A DNA stretch of 64,000 nt, from NCBI RefSeq assembly GCF_003852895.1, contig NZ_QUSW01000009.1:62001-126000 (forward strand), in the 5' to 3' direction. The DNA comes from Rhizobacter terrae. Its GTDB lineage: Bacteria; Pseudomonadota; Gammaproteobacteria; Burkholderiales; Burkholderiaceae_C. Numbering within the stretch: position 1 is the first letter of the stretch; each line of letters opens with the position of its first letter. Shown in pieces: positions 25,795 through 34,621 of this stretch. The notes below the pieces were generated by a model. The model searched no databases, was not told the origin of the DNA, and worked only from the letters and a program-made list of their open reading frames with translations. A program made the translations under genes and the position numbers.

Positions 25795-26967
25795 ATGTCC
25801 AAGGTGCATCTCTCTCATTGGTGGGTGTCCTCGTCGGAACTCCAGTCGTTGGAGATCGTGCAGCGAAGCCTGGAGGCCAAGGGCCTCAGCCTGGTGGACA
25901 GGCCTGAACTGGCCGATTTGCAGGCCGTCCTGATGTCCGCTCACCCGTTGTGGGAGCGTGTGCGCGGAGACGGTCCACGCCCCATCGACCTGTCGCATCA
26001 CCTGTCGCTCTTCGATCTGGAGTCGCGGATATTTCCGCCATTCCGGGTCGCGGATGGGCCGTCCCACTTGTGTCTCTATGGCATTCCTCTGGGCGCCTTT
26101 CGCAACAACAGCATGTGGGTGGACCGGGGCATCGCCGACCGCATTGGTGGCAGGCCACGCGACCTCGGCGAGTGGATGGACTGGTTGAGGCAAGCATCCC
26201 GGCTCACCAATTGCCCCTTGGGCGTGAGCCGTGAATCCTGGGCACAAAGCCTGTTGTTCGAGTCCATCGTGCTATCACTGCAGGGGCCTGAATTCCATCG
26301 CAGGGTCTTCGGCATGCAGTCGGCCAGGGCCGTTTCATCCAGGCAGATGTTGGAATGCATCGAGGCGCTGGCCCGGTTCAGGCCCTTCGTGTCACCGGAG
26401 CGCGCTTCGCAGGCATGGCACGAACTCGCGGCGCAGCAGCGCGCGGGAGAGGTCGCCTCGCTCGTGATGGGCGATTGGCTTCACAGTGAGTTCACCGAAC
26501 CCAGCACCTTCGGCAGCACTGGGTATCGTTCGAGCTACAAGTGGACTGTTCCTGGAACGGAAGGCATTTACCTCTACAGCGTTGACTACGTCGTGCTCGT
26601 GGAAGATGCCAACACGGCCATCAACGGCGAGGCTCTGACGGCGCTGGCCACCGCCTTGCTCCATCCGGAGACCCAGGCGCGATTTGGTTTGATCAAGGGC
26701 GCGTTGCCCGCCGTCAAGGATGCCATCGAGCCGAACATCGATCCGGAAGGATGGAAGCTGTTTCACCTCGCATCCTTGTGCCCTGAAATCCTGCTTCCCT
26801 CCATGAGCCTACTGCAAGGCAGCGGCATGCGTCTGCGCGACGCGATTGCTCGTGCAGTGCACACCATCCTGTTCGGAGATGCCACGGTCGAGGCCACACA
26901 TGCCACCATCGTCGAAACAATTGCGCGGGATGCGGGCCGATTGAGCTGTTTGCGGCTCGCGGCTTAG
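25795..26967 (+). CDS. Binding-protein-like protein lacking a signal peptide
   Basis: A 390-residue protein that keeps the outline of the two sugar-binding paralogues upstream: LSHWWVSSSELQSLEIVQ against [22 protein letters not shown], a MGDWLHSEF segment against MGDWAKGEF, and AYxxGALPAVKD-like end motifs. It has no signal peptide: the ATG with CAAGGAG upstream is directly followed by the mature-type sequence. It would therefore stay in the cytoplasm, perhaps as a sugar sensor or regulator. The ligand-binding residues look poorly conserved compared with the paralogues. Confidence 0.72.
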   Translation: MSKVHLSHWWVSSSELQSLEIVQRSLEAKGLSLVDRPELADLQAVLMSAHPLWERVRGDGPRPIDLSHHLSLFDLESRIFPPFRVADGPSHLCLYGIPLGAFRNNSMWVDRGIADRIGGRPRDLGEWMDWLRQASRLTNCPLGVSRESWAQSLLFESIVLSLQGPEFHRRVFGMQSARAVSSRQMLECIEALARFRPFVSPERASQAWHELAAQQRAGEVASLVMGDWLHSEFTEPSTFGSTGYRSSYKWTVPGTEGIYLYSVDYVVLVEDANTAINGEALTALATALLHPETQARFGLIKGALPAVKDAIEPNIDPEGWKLFHLASLCPEILLPSMSLLQGSGMRLRDAIARAVHTILFGDATVEATHATIVETIARDAGRLSCLRLAA

Positions 26968-26971
26968 CGCT

Positions 26972-27130
26972 TGTACCAGGGTATTGTGAAGCTACAACAT
27001 TAAACATTGCCGCTACCGGGCTACGGACTCGATGACAGCTGCTTGTTGGACTTTTCCGGAGGTGATTTCCAGCCCCCAAAAGTACAACAATTCCTGCGAC
27101 GCACGGAAGGTTGCAACATTTCCTGGGGTG
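26972..27130. repeat. Candidate left end of Tn7-like element with TnsB-site-like repeats
   Basis: Three related, same-orientation stretches contain T(A/G)CAACA at 26993, 27083 and 27112, two of them followed by TTCCTG. A TGT trinucleotide begins at 26972, 4 bases after the preceding stop codon, as expected for a Tn7-type terminus. Repeated transposase-binding sites at the end of such elements normally look like this. I could not find a matching inverted end or a target duplication by eye, so the assignment is tentative. Confidence 0.4.
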
Positions 27131-27269
27131 ACGCCGGAATCCCCTGCCGCTGCTACGCATGCTTCCGATCAATACGTCTTCAACGGCTCGCCCTTGGCTC
27201 CCAGAATGGTGTCCACCAAATTGGTTCGGTGGCACCATGTGAGCGGCCAAGCCGGTCGTCGGAGACACG

Positions 27270-27533
27270 ATGCGACCCCCGAAGCGCCAAGTTTTCGCTC
27301 ATGTTCGGCGTCTGGTACATCCGCAGCAGCGGGCGTGTGCCGCCCAGCTGCGCGAGATGCTGCGTTGTGGCGCCGATGGCACACTCCTAGTAGGGGAAAG
27401 GTGCGCTCATGCGAGCTACATAGACGCCATCGCGGCGGGCGAGAAAGAGACGCGCAATTGCCGGCGACCTACCCGAAGGCCGAATGAGACGCGCCCTGGG
27501 TACGAGCCGACATTGCCTGTCGCGAACCTTTGA
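27270..27533 (+). CDS. Hypothetical protein, doubtful
   Basis: An 87-codon frame beginning MRPPKRQVFAHVRRLVHPQQ with GGAG 6 bases upstream. Basic and Arg-rich, no recognisable domain. It fills part of the 600-bp gap between the catabolic region and the next gene and points the same way. Composition does not exclude a random frame. Confidence 0.3.
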   Translation: MRPPKRQVFAHVRRLVHPQQRACAAQLREMLRCGADGTLLVGERCAHASYIDAIAAGEKETRNCRRPTRRPNETRPGYEPTLPVANL

Positions 27534-27581
27534 GCGGCAGGGCCATAGCGCACGTGCCGGCCGCCTACCAAGGAGAGAACC

Positions 27582-27869
27582 ATGGCCCGCGGAGACCTTA
27601 CTCGAGAGCAGCAGGAACTGGCTGACTTCCTCTCTCAGTTGTCGGAACGAAGCTATCGCGCCGGCTGGATGCAAGGCATTGAAAGCGAAGTCTGGGTAGC
27701 AATGCATGCGCCGGACTTAGGCCGTGTCCCCCTCATGAAGCTGACTCCCGAGGAGGTTCATCGGCTTCATGCCATGAGCGCCAAGTGCGGTGGCTGGATC
27801 ATTTTCGATGAAGTCCATGAAGAGTCATTCATTCCCATCGAAGAGTGGAGGAGCCGCCAGACTGGCTGA
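27582..27869 (+). CDS. Small hypothetical protein
   Basis: A 95-residue acidic protein, MARGDLTREQQELADFLSQL, with an excellent ribosome site (AAGGAGAGAACC before ATG). Soluble, probably alpha/beta; it contains WVAMHAPDLGRVPLMKLTPEEVHRLHAMSAKCGGWIIFDEV. I do not recognise a family. It lies between the candidate left end and tniQ and is probably transposon cargo, convergent with the transposition genes. Confidence 0.65.
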   Translation: MARGDLTREQQELADFLSQLSERSYRAGWMQGIESEVWVAMHAPDLGRVPLMKLTPEEVHRLHAMSAKCGGWIIFDEVHEESFIPIEEWRSRQTG

Positions 27870-28060
27870 CCTTGCATGAGCGCGGCGCGCTTTCAAAATG
27901 ACTTTGCCGGAGGCATGCGCTGCCACCGCAGCATCGTGCTCCCTCTGATCCGAGGGTGCCTGCCGTGCGCAAGTACGCGGAGGCCGCATTCCGCAGGCAA
28001 GGGTAGTGGGCCGTTGATCTCAACCGCGAAGCCATTTTTCCTCCAGGCCGAAGCGGGCAG

Positions 28061-29593
28061 TCACCCAGGGCGACTGCTTCTCCAAGGTGGGAGCGGCCAC
28101 GCACCAGGGTACTCGCGCCTCTCTGCCGCGACGAGCCGCTCTACACCGAGACTCGACAGGGTGTACATGCCGTACTTCGACGCGCCGCCGCCCATCGGAT
28201 GCAACGCAAAAGTGCAAAGCGGGAACGCGTTCGTGTTTAGCCGAACAAAGCGCTTCAACAGGTTTTGCGCCTCTTGCAAATACAGACGCTCCGCCAACGT
28301 CGACTCTGCGCTCAGACGACGTTCGCCAAGAGGCTGCATTCGCATCTGTCGCCACTTCTCGTCGATCTCCTGACACGCTTCTACGAATCTCGCCGCCGCC
28401 CCACAAAGCACGAAGAAGTAGGACAGCGCGAACTGTGCAAGCACGCCAAGATCGATAGGGAAGGTCGCACTCTTCGAGACCAAGATGTAGCGGAAGTCAT
28501 CAGAGAAGAAGGCGTCCGATTGACCGGCTCGGACCCGAGTACCGAGTACCGAAACTCGGTGGTGATGCCTTGAGCCTTTGACCGCGCCGAGTCGATATTC
28601 GAATGAGCTGCGCCAAGCAGCAAAGGCCTGAACGGTTCCCGGAACGTCAAATTCGAAAATCGGATCACGGGCAACGAACTTGAGCCGAGACAGTAGAGGG
28701 ATGAACCGTTTGTGTGGCCTGAGGTAGGTCTTGGACAAGTATCTTCGGATCGATTTGATGATGGGCTTGAACACTGCCTCCACGCGATTTGCGTCTCCGA
28801 CTTGCTTGGAATCGCCTGTGATTTCGGTAAGTCGAACTGACGGCGGCGCTGACGCCCACATGCGCGCATCGCGTTCGAAAGGGATCAGTTCCGTCGCACA
28901 TTGAAATGCAATGGCGTTCATGGATGCACTGGCCAAGCGGAGGGTGTCACTCGGGACCTTCGACCTGAAGTCACTTGGCACTTCCATCTTGGCGAGTCTT
29001 TGGAGCCAACGGGCAATCGGACCCAGACGCGCCAGACATTGCGCGTGCAGTTCGGCGGTCTGTCCCCAATCCTTGATGTTTGAGGTCCAGCGCTCGCCGC
29101 AGCGGACACACTCGAACGGCCGCTGACATATGCTGCTAGCGAGTCCATAGATCGGCATCGGCGCGCCGCACTTGCATTCGTCCAGCAGCGGGATGTTGTG
29201 CATGGGGCACAGAACCAGGGCGTTGATTTGAAACACGGTTGACTGATATCCACTGGCGAGGCATTCGGGGCAGTAGCGAACGCGCATGTCAGTGGCCAAG
29301 ACTGCGGCCCATTCCCCGGCAAGCTCGCTAAGCACCGAGTGGCCAAACAGCTCCCGGAATTTCAGGTCGTCTGTTTCATAGCTGGCGAATTCGGGAAACT
29401 GCCTCCATCGTCCCCTCACAAAGCTTCGGGTCGGCGTGGCATCTGGAAAGTCCCCTCGCTGCCTCACTGCAAAGATTCGGCTCATTCGACCATGAGCGAT
29501 GCAGTTCGCCCATGCGAGCTTCGACACAAGTGTGAAGGAGCCTTCGAATGGACCTTGCCACGACTGGCTCCACGTGTACTTTCCCGTCGTCAT
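28061..29593 (-). CDS. tniQ: TniQ/TnsD-family target-site protein
   Basis: A 510-residue protein with two zinc-binding clusters typical of TniQ: Cys108-Cys111 (RYCPECL) with Cys129/His132 (CPMH), then Cys140/Cys142 and Cys162/Cys165 (CVRCGERW). TniQ proteins recruit the ATPase-transposase complex to a DNA target. The C-terminal 300 residues should carry DNA-binding modules and are not similar to TnsD that I can recognise, so the attachment target cannot be told. The start ATG overlaps the tnsC stop (ATGA). Confidence 0.85.
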   Translation of the reverse strand: MTTGKYTWSQSWQGPFEGSFTLVSKLAWANCIAHGRMSRIFAVRQRGDFPDATPTRSFVRGRWRQFPEFASYETDDLKFRELFGHSVLSELAGEWAAVLATDMRVRYCPECLASGYQSTVFQINALVLCPMHNIPLLDECKCGAPMPIYGLASSICQRPFECVRCGERWTSNIKDWGQTAELHAQCLARLGPIARWLQRLAKMEVPSDFRSKVPSDTLRLASASMNAIAFQCATELIPFERDARMWASAPPSVRLTEITGDSKQVGDANRVEAVFKPIIKSIRRYLSKTYLRPHKRFIPLLSRLKFVARDPIFEFDVPGTVQAFAAWRSSFEYRLGAVKGSRHHHRVSVLGTRVRAGQSDAFFSDDFRYILVSKSATFPIDLGVLAQFALSYFFVLCGAAARFVEACQEIDEKWRQMRMQPLGERRLSAESTLAERLYLQEAQNLLKRFVRLNTNAFPLCTFALHPMGGGASKYGMYTLSSLGVERLVAAERREYPGAWPLPPWRSSRPG

Positions 29594-30657
29594 TCTTCCG
29601 CCCCTTTCTTTCGCGGCGGGGCGGGCGGCACGGCCACATCGCCAACTCGATACGTTTCACCCAATGAATCAATGAATCCGGATTCGGAGACTGCGACGGC
29701 CCAGTCTTCGAAGTCTGGTTCCGTCGTCTCGTAGTCCATGGCTTGCGTGAGCATGTATTCGACAGCAGCGGTAAAGTACTCCGCGCCGACTTGCAGCCCC
29801 TCAATCCCATCGGGACTGAATTCGCGTGCAGCCGTCTGAAACGCGCACCAACAGTGCTTTGCCTCGTGAGAAAGTCTCCAGCCGTTGACGAAAGCACATG
29901 GGCAGAAGAACCGCGAAAAGGACCAGCCAGATCCGCGCGGATAGTCTGCAATTTCAGGGTTGTCGAACTGCCCCAATACCGCCTCTGCCTCGGCCTGCGA
30001 ACTTATTCCGTCGAACGAGGTAAGCCCCGCAAGGAACCGCCCGACGAGGTCGGTCCTCTTGGTCAGCCGCAGCGCGGACTTCAGGTGAACCATCTGTTCG
30101 GTTCCAAAGGAAACGACGGTGCAGCGCAGGTCAGCCTTCACGAGCTTGTTCAGGATGTCCGCCAGCGTTGTCAGTTCATCGATCGTCAATCGCGGCAACT
30201 CATCTACGAGAAGTATCAATTGATTTGCCTTGGCGTCATATGCGCGTGCCAAAAAACGATTGACGACCCTTATTACTGGATCTCCGGCCTCAGATCGCTT
30301 GAACGGTGGCCCTCCGTCAGTCTCGTAAAGCCAATTCGAGAACGCATCAGGTGCCTTGCTATTTGCCTTTTGTCCAATAACGGGGAGTACAAGTGCGTCG
30401 GGAACTTGATCGCGGAGATCTGCCTCTAGATATCGGATGGCACTAGACTTGCCGAAGCGAGGCAGGCCAGCGAATGCGCAGCAAGCCAGTCTCCTTCCAA
30501 TTCGACTCACTGCACGTTCTGAGACTCGCTCCACCGACGGTGTCGGCATCAAGTACTTCCTCAACGTGACCGGGTGTGCCGCTGCCATGATGATCTGCTG
30601 CTCCTGGGTGGCCGGTGGAGGATCGTTTTGTTCGTCCTGACGATCGCTAGCATCCAT
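29590..30657 (-). CDS. tnsC: TnsC/TniB-type AAA ATPase
   Basis: Transposition regulator of 355 residues that links target recognition to the transposase. Walker A GLPRFGKSS (Lys70), Walker B LILLVDELPRL (residues 147-157) and sensor-1 region CTVVSFGTEQM are clear. The ATG at 30657 has AAGGA upstream; the frame could extend to 30720, but without a ribosome site. The C-terminal 30 residues are basic and proline-rich (PPAPPRKKGAEE). Confidence 0.9.
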   Translation of the reverse strand: MDASDRQDEQNDPPPATQEQQIIMAAAHPVTLRKYLMPTPSVERVSERAVSRIGRRLACCAFAGLPRFGKSSAIRYLEADLRDQVPDALVLPVIGQKANSKAPDAFSNWLYETDGGPPFKRSEAGDPVIRVVNRFLARAYDAKANQLILLVDELPRLTIDELTTLADILNKLVKADLRCTVVSFGTEQMVHLKSALRLTKRTDLVGRFLAGLTSFDGISSQAEAEAVLGQFDNPEIADYPRGSGWSFSRFFCPCAFVNGWRLSHEAKHCWCAFQTAAREFSPDGIEGLQVGAEYFTAAVEYMLTQAMDYETTEPDFEDWAVAVSESGFIDSLGETYRVGDVAVPPAPPRKKGAEE

Positions 30658-30747
30658 AGCAACAATCCTTGGGGGTAAGCTGGTGGGAGAGCAGGACCGC
30701 GTCGCTGCGAAGGCTTGCATTGCGCAGGCAAGGCCGCGAAGCGCCCA

Positions 30748-33687
30748 TCAATAAACCGCACGCCGTGTTGAACGGATCCTCATCCACGGCGGCCTCGTCG
30801 TCGGCGCGGTAGTCGGCGCGGTAGTCGGCGAGGGTGGGCGCACTGGCGGCGGAATGACAGAGCGAGGCGGTACAGGGGTACGTGTTGCGCGCGATGGTTT
30901 CGTGCCGGCGGCAGGCACTTCGGGAATGGGCAGTCCGGTGGTATGGGCCACCTTTGCGGCTGCAGTCGCCTCCTTTGAGACCTTGTGCTTTGGCTGCTTG
31001 TCCCTGCTTTCCACCGCCTTTGTCGCGAGGTACCGAAGGTAGGCCTGTACCCAATCCTCCCCCAGGTGCCGCGCGATCCTCTTTAGCCTGATCAGCTTGT
31101 TGATCGCCTTACGAATTTCTCGGCTATGAGGGGTCCGATCCCACCCCTCCGTGGCTTTCAATACGCCAAGATTGCTGCCGTCCGGCAGGAACGCCTCGAC
31201 CGAACGGAAGTCTGCTTCATCAATGTGCAAACTCAGGCCGGAGCCAATCAGATTGAAGCAGCGTGCAAGGACATCGTTGGTGTAATGCACTTCGTCGATC
31301 TCGACGTAGCATGAACGACCTTCGTCGAGCTTTCCGCGAACCGATCGAGTTTCGACGACGATGTCCAAGTCGGACATGCCCGGTGGCAACGGTGGAAGCG
31401 GCCTGGGTACGAAATTGCTCCGCGGGTCTTGGACAAGCTCACGAAGCACCTGAAGCGGCGCACGTCCTCCAAGGCTCGGCAGTGGCGTGGCATTCCAGGT
31501 TGCGAGCGCCACGTCCACCAGGTACACAAGTTCGCTGGAGTCACACTGCAGAGCGACAGCCTGCTTTTCGGGGCTGCGGCGGCGAACGTCTTTGTGGTCC
31601 TTGCCCGTTGTGTTCGGTAGACGCTGGAATCCTCTTTTTTCGAGTACGGCAAAAATGGCTTCAACGAATTTCCTCCGTGGCCAGTCTTTCACGCGTCCGA
31701 AATTGACCGCGCATCCGACCCGCTTGCGCATGCGTTCGACCATCGCGTAGGAGGTATTGATGCTTGCGTTGTCGATGTAGTGCAGCGACCACCCAACGCC
31801 GGCGAGTTCAGGAATCAGACCCGACGGGAAGCCGGCGCCTTCGGGATAGGGTACTGGGGGCTTCTCCATCACGAGGGGCGACCATGTGTCCAGCGCATGC
31901 TTGGCTGCCGCAAGGGCATCGTTCGCTGACGCTTCTCGACCCATCGACAACTCGTAGCCAAGCGCGGCGTGGGATCCGACATCCACAATCGGCTGAAGAA
32001 TGAACCGCTGGATGGGTATCACCACATATCCGCTCGGGTGCGGGACTCGAATGCTTCCGATGAAGTCGAGCCTGTGGCCGTCCTGCTGGACCGCCTTGTA
32101 CGGCTCCAAGTTGTTCAGGATCGAACTCACTCCTGAATCGAGTCGAAGGCGATTCGCTGCCCCGGTCCCGCCCATCAGAGCGGCGGTCTGCTCGGGGTTG
32201 TCTGCTCTTAGCGCTTCGACGTAGCTGCGCAGGCCGCCAAGGCCCTTATTGTCTGGACGCAGTGGCCAATCGAACATGGTGATCTCTGGATGTTTTGCGC
32301 AAGCGCGTAGCAGCGCAGCGTGGATGTCTGACACGTTCATCTGCGACTCGGCGACCTCATCCTTTGCCGGCCTTCTCAGTGCAAGGCGATCGACCAGGTC
32401 TTGCAGGTCAGGAAATCTGTCGAAGAACGCACCCACGACACCCGAATAGCCAATTCTCCCGTTCTTCGCGCAGGGTGCAACCGGTGCTGTGCGCGTGTAT
32501 GGCGCCAGGTGCTTGTGAGATATCAAGGCGCGCCAGCCAAAAATCCGCCCATCCTCATGCCTCTGTACCGCTCGATTGAGCAGCCTGAGAACCTCGGACC
32601 GACTGACACCGTGCTCCGCGCTGATGGCGATGACGCCACCGCCCTCAAGGTAGGCAAGAATCGCTGCGCGACATCGGTTGAACCGGTCTTCGTTGGGGCG
32701 TGGGCCGTCTCCACCATCCAGGGAACTGGAGTCGACAGTGGGCCACTTCGAAAGGTCGCGGTATTCCGGGGGAAGGTTCTTGCGAGTAAACCAGACCGGT
32801 TCACCCCCAGCCCCGTTGGCGATCCGAGAGATCATCAAAGCCAGCGAATCCGAGCGGCTCTGAGCCGCCGCGAGATGTCGCGCGGTGACCTGCTCGGGCA
32901 AGGCGGACGCGTCGTCCACCGTTGCCCCGATGGATGGCGCGACCGAAGTGTCGGCACCGGAGTCCGTTTCGAGCACAGCGCCTGGTTTCCAAATCCTTGT
33001 GGCTTTGCCCCAAAGCTTGGAATCCAAGTCCGACGCCACCGTGCCGTTTGAAATTGCCCGAAACAGGGCAGCAAGAAAGAGCGCGACCTTGTCCTTCTCC
33101 ACGCAGGGCAGAAGCTCCCCAACTGTCCAACTTGACCGCTGTCGAAGCAGCAGGCTCAGGGAAAGATCCGAGTTCACCAGAGAGTGCAGACGCGCCGCAC
33201 TGATAGCCGCCAGGCCAAACTTCCAGTTCTCGGTGAGCACGGCGCACTTGGTCAACTGTTCGTTGGTCACCCGAACGTACTTCGCACCGATCGCGGCACA
33301 CAGCCGCTCGTGATCCTCGTGCTTGAGTTGTCCGACCATCGAGTCGTCGCTGGCGGCTGAGACGGAGCGTTCCAGTAGACACAGCTCGCGCTGACCGCCG
33401 CGCCTCGTGACATCCGCATCGAACCTTTCCACAAGATTGGTCGCGCTGATGGGTCCCTTCTCGGATTTGATGCCGATGCGGTAGGACTTCACCTCCGGGC
33501 TGCCTTCCATCGAGAGGACATGCAGCAGCGCGGCGTCGCTGTTGACGACAAGGTCGCTCTGCGCCTTGTTGCCGAACAGGTACCAGATATTTCCGGGCCC
33601 TGCGCCTCGCGCGCGAGCCGCGTCTGCAAGGGGGCCATTTGGTTTGAATCCCTTTCCGCGGGAACGCGGCGACTGCTTCTTTGACAC
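30748..33687 (-). CDS. tnsB: TnsB-type DDE transposase with N-terminal TnsA-like region
   Basis: A 979-residue protein from a GTG at 33687 that has a perfect AGGAGG six bases upstream; an in-frame ATG at 33897 would add 70 unlikely residues. Residues 33-160 resemble a TnsA endonuclease (NIWYLFGNKAQSDLVV, ERFDADV, RELCLLERS, then a VRVTNEQL helix). However, the usual E-x-K is E-x-S/R, so cleavage may be lost. HTH segments follow (ISAEHGVSRSEVLRLL), then a retroviral-integrase fold with Asp536 (DGHRLDF), Asp639 (IDNASIN) and Glu676 (KFVEAIF). A Pro/Thr-rich tail has three PTTA repeats. Confidence 0.87.
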   Translation of the reverse strand: MSKKQSPRSRGKGFKPNGPLADAARARGAGPGNIWYLFGNKAQSDLVVNSDAALLHVLSMEGSPEVKSYRIGIKSEKGPISATNLVERFDADVTRRGGQRELCLLERSVSAASDDSMVGQLKHEDHERLCAAIGAKYVRVTNEQLTKCAVLTENWKFGLAAISAARLHSLVNSDLSLSLLLRQRSSWTVGELLPCVEKDKVALFLAALFRAISNGTVASDLDSKLWGKATRIWKPGAVLETDSGADTSVAPSIGATVDDASALPEQVTARHLAAAQSRSDSLALMISRIANGAGGEPVWFTRKNLPPEYRDLSKWPTVDSSSLDGGDGPRPNEDRFNRCRAAILAYLEGGGVIAISAEHGVSRSEVLRLLNRAVQRHEDGRIFGWRALISHKHLAPYTRTAPVAPCAKNGRIGYSGVVGAFFDRFPDLQDLVDRLALRRPAKDEVAESQMNVSDIHAALLRACAKHPEITMFDWPLRPDNKGLGGLRSYVEALRADNPEQTAALMGGTGAANRLRLDSGVSSILNNLEPYKAVQQDGHRLDFIGSIRVPHPSGYVVIPIQRFILQPIVDVGSHAALGYELSMGREASANDALAAAKHALDTWSPLVMEKPPVPYPEGAGFPSGLIPELAGVGWSLHYIDNASINTSYAMVERMRKRVGCAVNFGRVKDWPRRKFVEAIFAVLEKRGFQRLPNTTGKDHKDVRRRSPEKQAVALQCDSSELVYLVDVALATWNATPLPSLGGRAPLQVLRELVQDPRSNFVPRPLPPLPPGMSDLDIVVETRSVRGKLDEGRSCYVEIDEVHYTNDVLARCFNLIGSGLSLHIDEADFRSVEAFLPDGSNLGVLKATEGWDRTPHSREIRKAINKLIRLKRIARHLGEDWVQAYLRYLATKAVESRDKQPKHKVSKEATAAAKVAHTTGLPIPEVPAAGTKPSRATRTPVPPRSVIPPPVRPPSPTTAPTTAPTTRPPWMRIRSTRRAVY
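30800..30834. repeat. 12-bp tandem repeat in transposase tail
   Basis: The unit GTCGGCGCGGTA occurs nearly three times head to tail and encodes the Thr-Thr-Ala-Pro repeats at the end of the transposase. Such short repeats can change copy number by slippage without breaking the frame. Confidence 0.75.
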
Positions 33688-33852
33688 TTCGGGCCTCCTG
33701 ATTTCAGTGGCGCCGCGGCGAAGAAGTGGCCCTGTCAAAAACTGCAGGCCGAAGAAGTCCCGCCCTTGCAAATACTCAAGGCTTCGCCTAGAGTCCAAGG
33801 ACCTTGTTGACTGGTTCTCAACGGGCACTGAAGGTTTTTTTACAGAGCGGCT

Positions 33853-33922
33853 CAACCATTGCAGTGGTTGGGCCGCGCCGCTTATTGCCGCACGCATTTC
33901 CTTGGCGCCATGACATGGCGCC
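33853..33922. promoter_or_regulatory. Inverted repeats upstream of transposase gene
   Basis: Two dyads lie 166-235 bases upstream of the GTG. CAACCA-TTGCAG-TGGTTG is at 33853-33870, and a perfect 19-bp palindrome, GGCGCCATG-A-CATGGCGCC, is at 33904-33922. They could be regulator operators for the transposition genes or part of the element end. There is no U-run for a terminator. Confidence 0.5.
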
Positions 33923-33929
33923 CACCCTC

Positions 33930-34327
33930 GTTGTTAGCCGTAACCTGTGCAAAGTTCAACTGGGTGCAAAAGGCCCGCCGGACTTCGGCCGACGCTTCGA
34001 GGGAAATGGCGTCTTGCGCCAATAATATTGATTCGATAACGGCGCCACCTCAGCGGGCGCTAAAACTACCCAAGTTCTAAAACGTCGACGCAGGGGAGCG
34101 CGATGTGTGAATTCCTCAACATGAACGTTGACGTGGAACTTAGAAGTGACTCGGTCCCGCCAGTAGTTCTCAGCGGCTGCACGATGTGATGCGCCTGTCT
34201 GAACAGAGTCTCTAAGTCGAGACGGCGCCCAACCCGGTCATGTTCTCGCCGCAGGTGAAGAGTTGAACGCGCTGCATTTCACAGAAATGCGAATGCGGCG
34301 AGCGATCAAATCGAAAGGATATCAATA
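33930..34327. other. Gene-poor gap, possible right end of Tn7-like element
   Basis: About 400 bases without a convincing gene. Two near-direct repeats with the end GTGCAAA lie at 33941-33970, where transposase-binding sites would be expected. No terminal ACA with flanking duplication could be matched to the left candidate. The remainder shows nothing recognisable. Confidence 0.3.
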
Positions 34328-34468
34328 ATGCCTATTCGTATAGAAAGCAGTCCTCTACGAGTTGTTTCAAAAAACTTTGTGCCAACAAAAGAAGTTGATC
34401 ATCCTTGGCGATGGATCACGAGATGTCCCAAACGATGCAAGCGTCGTGACGATGCCGCTGCGGTGTAG
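34328..34468 (+). CDS. Very small hypothetical protein (46 aa)
   Basis: MPIRIESSPLRVVSKNFVPT then a basic tail rich in Lys/Arg/Cys (CPKRCKRRDD), ending at TAG 34466. AAAGGA lies 9 bases before the ATG in an AT-rich, promoter-like stretch. No known family. The ribosome site makes translation plausible, but length alone gives no proof. Confidence 0.4.
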   Translation: MPIRIESSPLRVVSKNFVPTKEVDHPWRWITRCPKRCKRRDDAAAV

Positions 34469-34621
34469 GTTTGCTCCACCTTCCACTTGCTTCCTGTCCA
34501 CTCGGGCAGGACGACTGCCGCTGACACTGGCGCAGCTACTCGGGTGACGTGTCAGGTCGTGAGCTGCGGACAAGTGGCCTTATCCATCGGAGTCTGCCCG
34601 ACCGGATCGAAAGGAACGCAC

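Larger units (their letters stand above)
28061..33687 (-). mobile_element. Tn7-like transposition module (tnsAB-like, tnsC, tniQ)
   Basis: Three co-directional genes form a core Tn7-like transposition machine: DDE transposase with TnsA-like N-terminus, AAA ATPase, TniQ target-site adaptor. In this class the transposase gene starts close to one end, so the right boundary should lie within a few hundred bases of 33687. The left boundary may be near 26972. Local GC is visibly lower than in the flanks. There is no CRISPR array or Cas gene nearby, so this is not a CRISPR-associated transposon within the window. Confidence 0.85.

Noticed and set aside
28061-34000. CRISPR-associated transposon
   Set aside because: No direct-repeat array and no Cas gene is visible; TniQ alone also occurs in ordinary Tn7-like elements.
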